In this document: in pieces, positions 17,724 to 24,779 of the stretch | How the letters are laid out: every line of letters starts with the position of its first letter | Position numbering within the stretch: the stretch's first letter is position 1 | Assembly (NCBI GenBank): GCA_947490345.1 | Contig: CANLGL010000013.1 | Coordinates: 1-64,000 of the forward strand | Direction of reading: 5' to 3' | From: Deltaproteobacteria bacterium | GTDB lineage: Bacteria > Myxococcota_A > UBA796 > SXON01 | DNA: 64,000 nt | Notes under the pieces: model-generated | The model's database searches: none | What the model saw: only the letters and a program-made list of their open reading frames with translations | Told to the model about the DNA's origin: nothing | Program-made: the position numbers and the translations under genes

Positions 17724-18491
17724 TCACTTGAAGTCTCGTTTCTCGAACACCATCATCGCCACCGCGAGCACCGCGGCCGTGTAGCCGAACCCATACGCAC
17801 AGGACCACCCGAGCTCGCTCCACGGAACGGCAATGCCGTGAACGGCCTCGGTCCGGAGGTTGAAGGTTTCGAGGTTGGGAACCACGCGGTACAGCACCTC
17901 GAGCAGGGTCTTGAAGGGGCCCGGCTCGGCGCGTTCGGCGAAGAGGAACAGGTCATCGGCGAAGTGTCCGATCAGGTAGATGCACAGACTGTAGGCCGTC
18001 GCCGTCATGGGCGCCGCGAACGTCGAGAAAAGCGAGGCCCACGCGCAGACCAGCGACAGCTCGACCAACAGCATGCCCATCGCGACGTACACCGGTAGGC
18101 CCGGAAGGCCCTGCTGCAGGCCGATCACGGCGGTGTACAACAGCGTGAGCAGTACGACTTCGACAGCGAGGGTGACCCAAAGCCCGAGGTACTTGCCCAG
18201 GAGCAGCTGCCAGCGTGGAATCGGCTTGCTGGCGAGGGTGTAGATCGTCTTGCGCTCGATCTCCTTGTAGACGAGGCCCACGCCCAGAAACAGCGCGATG
18301 ATGGCCGCCAGCAGGCTCACCCCGCCCAGGGCGACGCCGCGCACGACCTTTTCGGTGTCCCCGATCGAGATCTCGCGGAGCGCCAGCGACAGCCCGAGCA
18401 GCAGCACCGCGAAGAACAGGATGCTGTTGAGGACGCGGTCTCGGACGGCCTCGCGGAAGGTGCTGGTCGCGATGACCCAGATGCGGCTCAT
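17724..18491 (-). CDS. ABC-2 type transporter permease
   Basis: A 255-aa inner-membrane protein. The N-terminus SRIWVIATSTFREAVRDRVL is typical of NosY/ABC-2 permeases. Six hydrophobic segments can be picked out, with the conserved cytosolic KEIERKTIYTLASKPIPRWQ between the second and third. It overlaps the ATPase gene by 4 bp (ATGA), and the two should form one exporter. Cargo unknown. Confidence 0.9.
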   Translation of the reverse strand: MSRIWVIATSTFREAVRDRVLNSILFFAVLLLGLSLALREISIGDTEKVVRGVALGGVSLLAAIIALFLGVGLVYKEIERKTIYTLASKPIPRWQLLLGKYLGLWVTLAVEVVLLTLLYTAVIGLQQGLPGLPVYVAMGMLLVELSLVCAWASLFSTFAAPMTATAYSLCIYLIGHFADDLFLFAERAEPGPFKTLLEVLYRVVPNLETFNLRTEAVHGIAVPWSELGWSCAYGFGYTAAVLAVAMMVFEKRDFK

Positions 18492-19429
18492 GCCAGCACT
18501 CCGAGGCGCTTTTCGTTGACCAAGCGGGCGCGCTCCACTTCGTCGAGGAAGACGTCCTCCAAGGTGCGGGTGTTTCGATGCACGGTGAGCACCCCACCCC
18601 CGGCGGCATGGATGGCCCGGATGACCGCGTCGACCTCGCCCGGCGCCACCCGCACCGTGGTCGAGTCGGCCGTGCTGCCGATGCGCGCGGCGCCCGGTAG
18701 TTCGGCCGTGCCCGCGTAGGTGACGTCCACCGTGAGCGAGGACGTGCCAATCAGCTCCGGCAGTGTCCCCACACCGCGCAGGGTCCCCGCAACCACGATG
18801 GCGACGCGCTCGCAGATGCTCTCGACATCGCTGAGGATGTGGCTCGAGAAGAAGACCGTACGCCCGCGCTCCTTCTCCTCGACGATGATGTCGCGCACCA
18901 GCACCCGCCCGATCGGGTCGAGCCCCGACATCGGCTCGTCGAGGACCACGAGCTTGGGGTCAGCGACCAGCGCCTGCGCGATTCCCGCACGTTGAAGCAT
19001 GCCTTTGCTGAACTTGCGTAGCGGCACGTTCCGAAAACGCTCCAAGCCCACTCGGGCGAGCAGCGCGGTGATGCGACCGGTGCGTTCGGTGGCCGGGACT
19101 TCAGAAAGCCTGGCGTAGAACTCCAAGAACTCCCACGCGGTCAGGTGCTCGTAGAAGTAGGGGCGCTCGGGCATGAAGCCGACACTCCTGCGGCTGTCGG
19201 GCTGGGCAATGGGCACGCCGAAGATCCACGCCTGACCGGCGGTGGGCGCCTGAAGCCCCATGAGCATCTTGATGGACGTCGTCTTGCCGGCACCATTCGG
19301 ACCCACGAATCCGAAGGCGCCACCCTCGGGAACATCGAAAGTGACCTTCTCCAGGCCGACGAAGGGCCGGCGGAGGAAGCCGGAGAGATAGGTCTTGCCG
19401 AGGTTGTCGATCCGGATCGCGGGCGTCAT
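18488..19429 (-). CDS. ABC transporter ATP-binding protein
   Basis: 313 aa from the ATG at 19429 (MTPAIRIDNLGKTYL); the open frame continues upstream through the SPASM gene and is not real there. The Walker A is GPNGAGKTTSIK. The signature is the degenerate KFSKGMLQRAGIA seen in ABC-2/Nat-type ATPases, Walker B is LVVLDEPMSGLDP, and the H-loop SSHIL. A C-terminal regulatory extension of about 90 residues follows. It partners with the permease that overlaps its 3' end and overlaps the SPASM gene by 4 bp. Confidence 0.93.
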   Translation of the reverse strand: MTPAIRIDNLGKTYLSGFLRRPFVGLEKVTFDVPEGGAFGFVGPNGAGKTTSIKMLMGLQAPTAGQAWIFGVPIAQPDSRRSVGFMPERPYFYEHLTAWEFLEFYARLSEVPATERTGRITALLARVGLERFRNVPLRKFSKGMLQRAGIAQALVADPKLVVLDEPMSGLDPIGRVLVRDIIVEEKERGRTVFFSSHILSDVESICERVAIVVAGTLRGVGTLPELIGTSSLTVDVTYAGTAELPGAARIGSTADSTTVRVAPGEVDAVIRAIHAAGGGVLTVHRNTRTLEDVFLDEVERARLVNEKRLGVLA

Positions 19430-19809
19430 CGTCGGGCGGTGCCTCTGTCCTTCATGTATTTTTCGAGGCGGTCGGCGTCCACCGCGCCCGCGCTGCGCCA
19501 GTTGCACCGGGTGCATAACGGTCCTGAGTCGGCGAAGCGCCCCTCGGCCTGGGCGACGCGCCAGCGGTGGATGGTCTCCCCGTTCCACAGCGCTGCCAGC
19601 GGGGTTTCACGAATGTTGCCGAGGCGGTTCTCGAGCCCCTCGTCCAAGCAGCAGGTGGTGAGGTCACCGTTGACCTGAACCATGGGCGTGTCCCAGAGCC
19701 CTGCGCACGCCGGTCGGCGGGGCGGTACCGGCGCGATGGCAGGCGCTTCGGCGCGCGGAAGGAGTCGCGAGAGCCGGTCGCGGAGGCGTTGGGCTATCCC
19801 GGAACCCAC
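19426..19809 (-). CDS. Stand-alone SPASM-domain protein
   Basis: 127 aa from a GTG at 19809. There is no radical-SAM barrel and no CxxxCxxC motif. What remains resembles a SPASM segment: PACAGLWDTPMVQVNGDLTTCC, LGNIRETPLAALWN, and CTRCNW near the end. SPASM regions bind auxiliary Fe-S clusters; here the Cys set (one Cys, a CC pair, then CxxC) could hold at most one cluster. It overlaps the ABC ATPase gene by ATGA, so it is probably coupled to the exporter. The annotated GTG lies inside a duplicated copy of the bpt 3' end (see repeat), so a later start is possible. Confidence 0.65.
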   Translation of the reverse strand: MGSGIAQRLRDRLSRLLPRAEAPAIAPVPPRRPACAGLWDTPMVQVNGDLTTCCLDEGLENRLGNIRETPLAALWNGETIHRWRVAQAEGRFADSGPLCTRCNWRSAGAVDADRLEKYMKDRGTARR

Positions 19810-19818
19810 TGTCCCCCC
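19794..19818. repeat. Copy B of 25-bp repeat of the bpt 3' end
   Basis: It matches 19871-19895 at 23 of 25 bases. On the minus strand both copies can be read as Gly-Gly-Gln-Trp-Val-Pro-Gly-stop, the C-terminus of the leucyltransferase. This copy covers the GTG used by the SPASM gene, in another frame. Confidence 0.75.
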
Positions 19819-19870
19819 TGCCGCACGGGCGTTTCATGCGTCTGGGAGCAGCGGGACGCGGCATGGGTGA

Positions 19871-19895
19871 CTAGCCCGGAACCCACTGGCCCCCC
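19871..19895. repeat. Copy A of 25-bp repeat (true bpt 3' end)
   Basis: The last codons of the leucyltransferase gene (GGQWVPG-stop) and part of its Gly run. The partner copy lies 77 bp downstream in the direction of transcription. Confidence 0.75.
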
Positions 19896-20566
19896 ACGAG
19901 CCGCTGGTGCGGGCGGTAGTCGGCCTTGTAGTTCAGGCGATCGCAAGCACGCACAAACAGACCCAGGTAGTACCATTGATAGCCCTGCGCCTTGAGCCAG
20001 GCCAGCTCGGCAAGCGCCGAGAACACCCCCAACGACCGCGAGGCGGCGTCGGGGTCGAAGTAGTGGTACACACTCGACGCCGTCGTCAGTCCGATGTCAA
20101 TGATGCTCACTGCGACAAGGCGTTCGTCCACCCAATAGTCGACCTCTGCCGTGTGGCAGCAACTGTCCACGAGCCAGTGCTGGTAGGACTCTGCCGTGAG
20201 CGCCTCGCCGGTTCGGGACAGGCCGCGCTCCAGCTTGTGGCGGTTGAACAGGTCGACGCGGAGGTCATCCACGCGCGGGCGACCCATGGTGATGCGCACC
20301 TCGTCGACGTTACGGCGCCACACCCGGCGCTGCGACTTCGAGGCCGAGAACTCCGAAACCGCGACGCGGAGCGGCTCGCAGGCATGGCAAGCGTCGCAAG
20401 AGGTCTTGTAGAGCAGCCGTCCGGTGCGCCGATCGCCGGCCGCTAGCTGGGTGTCCAGCTCGTCTGGAGTGAGCACCCGCGCGGGCACGCGCAACGGCAT
20501 CCGCGCCACCTGGTCGGGCAGGTAGGGGCAGGGCTCGGGTTCGTTCCAGACCTCGCGGAAGTTCAC
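19871..20566 (-). CDS. bpt: Aspartate/glutamate leucyltransferase (Bpt/ATE family)
   Basis: 231 aa, GTG start. It moves an amino acid from aminoacyl-tRNA onto N-terminal Asp/Glu (Bpt) or arginyl equivalents, marking proteins for ClpS/ClpAP. The Cys-rich N-terminal signature is CPYLP...TSCDACHACEPLRV. The C-terminal GNAT-like domain has SVYHYFDP, LGVFSALAELAWLK and YKADYRPHQRLVGGQW. The length fits bacterial Bpt better than eukaryotic ATE1. It is upstream of and in line with the SPASM-ABC run, separated by 61 bp that contain a copy of its own 3' end. Confidence 0.9.
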   Translation of the reverse strand: MNFREVWNEPEPCPYLPDQVARMPLRVPARVLTPDELDTQLAAGDRRTGRLLYKTSCDACHACEPLRVAVSEFSASKSQRRVWRRNVDEVRITMGRPRVDDLRVDLFNRHKLERGLSRTGEALTAESYQHWLVDSCCHTAEVDYWVDERLVAVSIIDIGLTTASSVYHYFDPDAASRSLGVFSALAELAWLKAQGYQWYYLGLFVRACDRLNYKADYRPHQRLVGGQWVPG

Positions 20567-20649
20567 GGGAAGAGACTACGCGCCTGGGCGGCGCGGGGGA
20601 AGGGCCGCATCCAACTGGGCATGGGGCTAAGGGGCCGGCGAGGTCGTGG

Positions 20650-21663
20650 GTGATCAAGTACTTGGGCAGCAAGCGGCTCCTGGTTCCGCTGATCCTCGAC
20701 ACGATCGGCGCCCTCCCCGACGTGCACTCGGTCGCGGACCTGTTCTCAGGCACGTCCCGGGTGGGGCATGCGCTCAAGGGCGCCGGCTATCGCGTGCTCG
20801 CCAACGACCACAATGCCTACTCGGCGACGCTGGCCCGGTGCTACGTCCAGACCGATCGTGCGGATGTACAAGCCGATGCAGAGCGGCTCATCGGCGAGTT
20901 CAACCGGCTGCCTGGCGTCGCCGGCTACTTCACCGCAACCTTCTGCATCGCGAGCCGCTACTTCCAACCGCACAACGGCGAGCGCGTCGACGCGATCCGC
21001 GAGGCGATCCTCCAGAAGGGGCTTCCCGCCGAGCTCGAAGCGGTGGTGCTCGTCTCGCTGATGGAGGCGGCCGACCGCGTGGACAGCACCACCGGCGTGC
21101 AGATGGCCTACCTGAAGCAGTGGGCGCAGCGCGCCTCCAAACCGCTGGAGCTGCGGCTCCCCGAGCTGCTGCCCCAGTCGCGACACGGCAAAAGCGAAGC
21201 CCACGAATTGGACGCGGGGGTGGCGGCCGCGTCGTTGTCGGCCGATCTGGTCTACCTCGACCCCCCTTACAACCAGCACAAGTATCTTGGGAACTACCAC
21301 ATCTGGGAGTCGCTGGTCCGCTGGGACAAGCCCGAGGTCTACGGGGTGGCGTGCAAGCGGGTCGACTGCCGCACGCGCGCCAGCGCCTTCAACTCGCGAC
21401 CCGGCATCGCGCCCGCCCTCCGCGACGTCGTCCACAAGGCCCGCGCCCGCTACCTGCTGGTGTCCTTCAGCAACGAAGGCTTCGTGAGTCGCGACGAGAT
21501 GGAGGCCCTGCTTGGCGAGCGGGGCGCCGTCACGGTGATCGAGCGCGATTACAAACGCTACGTCGGCGCCCAGATCGGCATCTACAACCCCGACGGCGCC
21601 AAGGTGGGGACGGTGAGCCATCTGCGGAACAAGGAGTACTTGTATTTGGTGCGGTGCGGTTGA
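20650..21663 (+). CDS. D12-class DNA adenine N6-methyltransferase
   Basis: 337 aa, GTG start (MIKYLGSKRLLVPLIL). The SAM-binding motif I is DLFSGTSRVGHALK and the catalytic motif IV is DPPYNQHKY. Between them is a target-recognition region of about 150 residues. The order (K-Y-L-G-S-K, FSGT, then DPPY) fits the alpha/Dam-like D12 class. No restriction endonuclease or specificity gene is nearby, so it looks like an orphan (solitary) methylase for regulation or repair. The recognition site cannot be told from sequence. Confidence 0.88.
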   Translation: MIKYLGSKRLLVPLILDTIGALPDVHSVADLFSGTSRVGHALKGAGYRVLANDHNAYSATLARCYVQTDRADVQADAERLIGEFNRLPGVAGYFTATFCIASRYFQPHNGERVDAIREAILQKGLPAELEAVVLVSLMEAADRVDSTTGVQMAYLKQWAQRASKPLELRLPELLPQSRHGKSEAHELDAGVAAASLSADLVYLDPPYNQHKYLGNYHIWESLVRWDKPEVYGVACKRVDCRTRASAFNSRPGIAPALRDVVHKARARYLLVSFSNEGFVSRDEMEALLGERGAVTVIERDYKRYVGAQIGIYNPDGAKVGTVSHLRNKEYLYLVRCG

Positions 21664-21679
21664 GGCTGCTTCCGGTCCG

Positions 21680-22035
21680 TCAGCAGCGGCCGCCGTTCGG
21701 CGCCGGGTGCTCGCTCCGGGCGCAGCGCCCTTCGCCCTCCCCCTGCCGCGCGCCCGCCCGGCGTCGCCGCACGCCCACGGCCAACGCCGCCGCGAACAGC
21801 GCCACCGGCGCCGCTCCTGACGTGGACCCGCAGCCGCACTCCGCGTCACCCGCGTCACCCGCGTCGACTGCGCAACCGCTAGGCACTCGGTGCCGCCCTC
21901 GGGCATGTCGCCGCTGAAGCGCGGACTCCACTCGCCGAGGTCGCCGGCGAGCGACACCGAAAGGAGATCGGGCTGCGGGCGAATCACCGCCACGTCCCAA
22001 GGATGAGCGCGACGTCGGGGAACATCAGCGTGCAT
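21680..22035 (-). pseudogene. Decayed 3' remnant of a MYXO-CTERM surface protein gene
   Basis: This fills most of the only gap above 300 bp. One frame reads plausible coding from 22035 (...WDVAVIRPQPDLLSVSLAG, then DMPEGGTEC). A second frame, one base off, continues as DAGDAGDAECGCG, a hydrophobic stretch ALFAAALAVGV and RRRR: a MYXO-CTERM tail. A single base restored near 21865-21885 would join GGTEC to DAGDAGDAE. An in-frame stop lies just upstream of 22035 and no signal peptide is present, so the 5' part of the gene is gone. The tail runs 25 residues past the Arg cluster, longer than usual. Confidence 0.5.
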
Positions 22036-22082
22036 CGTAGCCTAGCCGGCGCGTGGTCGCGACGGGCGGCGGCATCGGAGCG

Positions 22083-22301
22083 CTACTTGTGCCGAAACCG
22101 AATCACGCCCTTGCTCAAGTCATACGGGCTGACCGCAACGGTGACACGATCGCCGAGCACGACGCGGATGCGGAATCGACGCAGCTTGCCCGCAAGCTGG
22201 GCGTGAACCGGGGTTCCCGCCTCTGTTTGTACCAGGAACGCCCCGCCGGGGAACACTTCCTTGACCACGCCGTCAATCTCGATCAGGTCGTCACTCGCCA
22301 A
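22083..22301 (-). CDS. infA: Translation initiation factor IF-1
   Basis: A short essential OB-fold protein that sits in the ribosomal A site during initiation. Taking the TTG at 22301 gives exactly 72 residues, the standard IF-1 length. The sequence runs ASDDLIEIDGVVKEVFPGG, then VHAQLAGKLRRFRIRVVLGD, ending SPYDLSKGVIRFRHK. A GAGG lies about five bases before the TTG; a GTG at 22307 would add two residues. The open frame extends far upstream through the ATPase region but only this part is IF-1. It stands alone, not in a ribosomal operon. Confidence 0.93.
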   Translation of the reverse strand: MASDDLIEIDGVVKEVFPGGAFLVQTEAGTPVHAQLAGKLRRFRIRVVLGDRVTVAVSPYDLSKGVIRFRHK

Positions 22302-22307
22302 AGACAC

Positions 22308-22501
22308 CTCACGCCGGGCGCCGGCTAACCCAGCGAGGGCGCACAGACAACCGGTGACATCGTCTCGGCCTCCAGCTCCCGAATGCAATCGTGCTGCGCG
22401 CCGCCCAGACGGGGTCAGCGCTGCGCTTCGATGCGAGGCCAGCGGTAGCGGAGCACAATCTCCCCGGAGCGGGCGCCGGCGTTCAGACAGCGCGGCGGCT
22501 G
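22308..22501. other. Intergenic gap holding one direct-repeat copy
   Basis: No gene is visible. It contains the 36-bp repeat copy at 22396-22431, and probably the infA promoter on the minus strand. Confidence 0.5.
22396..22431. repeat. 36-bp direct repeat, left copy
   Basis: Identical over 36 bases to 23819-23854, exactly 1423 bp away. Core: GCCGCCCAGACGGGGTCAGC. The two copies bracket the AAA ATPase gene and its promoter. This copy contains no gene end; the right copy contains the last codons of the baseplate-associated gene. Confidence 0.85.
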
Positions 22502-23695
22502 CTACTGCGTGAGCCAATCCTCTCTGGGCATGATGCGCTTCATGAACTCGTCGAAAAGGGGAACGGTGAACGCCGTATCTCCATGATACGGACTCCAGAT
22601 CATTCCCTTGCCTATGAGGCCATTTCGGAGCGGTGCGAGCGCGGTCACCAGCCGGCCGAGCTTCGTGGCGATTTCCCCCGAGCGGTGAGGTCCAGGGCCG
22701 AGGTCGGCCATCGCCCTGAGGTAGCGCTTCTCCATGGGCGTCATCCGGTCGAAGCGCACCCGGAAAAAGCTCTCGTCGAGCGCGGCCACGGCCTGTTCGG
22801 CGGCAGCCACCACGTCTTGTTCCGTGATGGGGCTGCGCTCGGCGGCGTCCCACGCTCGCTTCCCCCACTCTTGCAGAAAGTAGGGATAGCCTCGGGTCTG
22901 CGCGATGATCCGTTCGACTGCGCGAGGAGCGAATGCAACGCCGAGCGCTTCGGCGGGCTTCACCAGCGCACGGCGCGCCGCTTCTACCGGTAGAGCACCG
23001 ATTTCCGGGTAGTCGAACATGCGCTCGGCGTACGACTTCGCGTTCCCCGCCCGCCCGCGAAGCTGCGGCAGTCCAGCACCGACCACGCAGATGGGCAACT
23101 TCTGCTGGCTGCACCGGTGAAGCGCGCTGATCAACGCACCCAGCTCGGCTTCTGGTACGTATTGCAGTTCGTCGATGAACAGCACAAGCGCCACGTTTGC
23201 GCCAGCCGCAGCACGGCCCACGGCCTCCAGCAGGGCAGTAATGTCCATCTCGAAGTTGCCATTGTCGGCCAACCCAGGCTCCGGCTCCAGGTCTAGACCC
23301 ACCTCGATGTCGTTGTAGGTGAGCTTCAACGCAGTCGCGAAACCCGCGAGTCCACGGAGCGCACGCTGGGCAAGAGCCTTGGCCTTCTCGATCCTGCTGA
23401 GGCGAAGCAGCGCGAGTCGAAGTTGCGGGGCGAGAATCGCAGGGAGAGACCGGCCCTCCGGCGCTTCCAGCCGGATCGTGTGCACGCCGGATAGCTCGGC
23501 GTCGTTCCGCATCTGATCAAGGAGCACCGTCTTGCCCACGCCGCGCAGCCCGACCATCAGTACACTTTTACTGGGGTTCCCTCGGCGAATCCGCTCGATG
23601 GCCACACGAACAGATTCGCGAAGCGAATCACGTCCAGCCAGTTCCGGTGGCGGCGTGCCCGCGCCGGGGCAGTAGGGGTTGTTCACGGGGTCCAC
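22502..23695 (-). CDS. AAA family ATPase, ORC/Cdc6-like
   Basis: 397 aa, GTG start. Walker A is LMVGLRGVGKTVLLDQM (about residues 47-60), Walker B LVLFIDELQ. A lid region (RGYPYFLQEWGKRAWD) and a C-terminal winged-helix (MEKRYLRAMADLG...GEIATKLGR) follow. This architecture is that of the bacterial Orc1/Cdc6-like ATP-binding proteins often found in variable regions; their role is poorly known. The gene and its AT-richer promoter lie exactly between two 36-bp direct repeats, suggesting it arrived as a 1.4-kb unit. It is not the FtsH-like ATPase (Afp15 type) of contractile injection systems. Confidence 0.8.
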   Translation of the reverse strand: MDPVNNPYCPGAGTPPPELAGRDSLRESVRVAIERIRRGNPSKSVLMVGLRGVGKTVLLDQMRNDAELSGVHTIRLEAPEGRSLPAILAPQLRLALLRLSRIEKAKALAQRALRGLAGFATALKLTYNDIEVGLDLEPEPGLADNGNFEMDITALLEAVGRAAAGANVALVLFIDELQYVPEAELGALISALHRCSQQKLPICVVGAGLPQLRGRAGNAKSYAERMFDYPEIGALPVEAARRALVKPAEALGVAFAPRAVERIIAQTRGYPYFLQEWGKRAWDAAERSPITEQDVVAAAEQAVAALDESFFRVRFDRMTPMEKRYLRAMADLGPGPHRSGEIATKLGRLVTALAPLRNGLIGKGMIWSPYHGDTAFTVPLFDEFMKRIMPREDWLTQ

Positions 23696-23701
23696 GTCGA
23701 G

Positions 23702-23764
23702 AGTCTATGCGAAGATTAGGAGTCTTTCAACGGTGGCATAACTTTCCTAATATCCACATATGTG
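23702..23764 (-). promoter_or_regulatory. Promoter/operator of the AAA ATPase gene
   Basis: On the minus strand: TTGAAA (23725-23730), a 17-base spacer, TAGACT (23702-23707). The expected transcription start falls at or next to the GTG at 23695, so the mRNA may be leaderless. The region is much more AT-rich than its surroundings. It carries an inverted repeat ATTAGGA/TCCTAAT (23715-23721, 23745-23751) around the -35 and a 10-bp palindrome CACATATGTG (23755-23764), possible operator sites. Confidence 0.55.
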
Positions 23765-23818
23765 CGGGCGTGGCGCGGCGCGCGGGCGGCCACCGCCAGG
23801 CAAAGACGCCCGGTTGTG

Positions 23819-23854
23819 GCGCGCCGCCCAGACGGGGTCAGCGCTGCGCTTCGA
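23819..23854. repeat. 36-bp direct repeat, right copy
   Basis: Perfect match to 22396-22431. It spans the stop and the last five codons (VEAQR region) of the minus-strand baseplate-cluster gene plus 19 bp beyond. Confidence 0.85.
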
Positions 23855-24779
23855 CCGTCTTCTCGAGCTCTTCGGCGATTTTGCCCAGCGGCTGCAAAAG
23901 CCGCTCGAACTTGTCGAACCAGCGGAGCCAGATCTCGTCGCCCTGGTCGGAGCCGGGCACCTCGGCGTTGACGCGGCGCACGAACTCCTTGAACTTGTCG
24001 ACCCGTTCCAGCGAGCGCGGGAGCGGGTTGTAGAAGTCGTGCGCGTAGTTGATGAGCGAGCCGGCGGTGCGGTAAAGCACACGATCGGATGTGCCTTCTT
24101 CAATCAACAGGAACTCGGAGGAGACCAGCGCGCTGTAGAAGCCGAGGGCCCCGAGATCGAGCTCCGATAGCTGCGAGGTGCGGAAAAGGTTGTTCACAAT
24201 CGACTTGTTGAGCCGAATGAAGTCGACGACGCGCGGCTTGAGGTAACTCTCGGCGGCGCGGGCCTGACGACCTGCCCGCGGCACCGGAAGCAGCACCTGG
24301 ACCATGCGCCCCAAGCGAACGTTGATGCGGGTGAGCGCGATGGCATCAGGCTGATCTTCGTCGATTGCGTGCATGCGGGGCGCGCAGGTTTCACGGGTCC
24401 GCGCGGCCGACTGCTCCCCCGTGTCGAAGATGGGCCGCATGTCGGACTCGTCGGCGCCTTCGACGTGGAAGAGCCACAGCATGTACTCGCCGTCCTGACG
24501 CGGCACCTCCAGCGGCACGGCCACCGCGTCCGCCAGGAGGACACCCTGACCGATGCGGGTGACCCCGTAGCCGGGCTGGATCACCGCGACGTATTTGTCC
24601 TTGCGCTGCTCGATTTCCACCTGCAGACCTTGCACGATGCCATGGCCGTGCATGTGGAGTACATGACGCTGCAGGTTGCGACGGTGGTAGCTCTGCTCGT
24701 CGCCGATGTCCTTGGCGGTGAGGCAGAGGCCCTCGAAGGCGCGCAGACGGCTGAGCTGAAACTGGCTCTTGGGGTTCAC
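23838..24779 (-). CDS. Baseplate-cluster protein of unknown function
   Basis: 313 aa. The first third resembles a family that commonly sits beside baseplate J and tail protein I genes in contractile-injection-type clusters: LRAFEGLCLTAKDIGDEQSY, then HGHGIVQGLQVEI and a GYGVTRIGQGVLL segment. The C-terminal half is helical and ends in the repeated 36-bp sequence. It overlaps the tail-protein gene upstream by ATGA, so the two are translationally coupled. I infer a structural role in or near the baseplate; there is no enzyme motif. Confidence 0.6.
   Translation of the reverse strand: MNPKSQFQLSRLRAFEGLCLTAKDIGDEQSYHRRNLQRHVLHMHGHGIVQGLQVEIEQRKDKYVAVIQPGYGVTRIGQGVLLADAVAVPLEVPRQDGEYMLWLFHVEGADESDMRPIFDTGEQSAARTRETCAPRMHAIDEDQPDAIALTRINVRLGRMVQVLLPVPRAGRQARAAESYLKPRVVDFIRLNKSIVNNLFRTSQLSELDLGALGFYSALVSSEFLLIEEGTSDRVLYRTAGSLINYAHDFYNPLPRSLERVDKFKEFVRRVNAEVPGSDQGDEIWLRWFDKFERLLQPLGKIAEELEKTVEAQR

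Noticed and set aside
16672-19809. A RiPP (peptide natural product) cluster based on the SPASM gene
   Set aside because: No radical-SAM barrel, precursor peptide or peptidase was seen; the call would be speculation.
20650-22035. A restriction-modification system around the adenine methylase
   Set aside because: No endonuclease or specificity-subunit motifs on either side.
22083-23114. 343-codon minus-strand frame ending in IF-1
   Set aside because: Only the last 72 codons are IF-1; the rest is a shadow of the ATPase gene and a repeat.
22502-23695. The AAA ATPase as the ATPase of a contractile injection system (Afp15 type)
   Set aside because: It has an ORC/Cdc6-like architecture with a winged helix, and it is bounded by repeats and has its own promoter, so its place beside the baseplate genes may be accidental.
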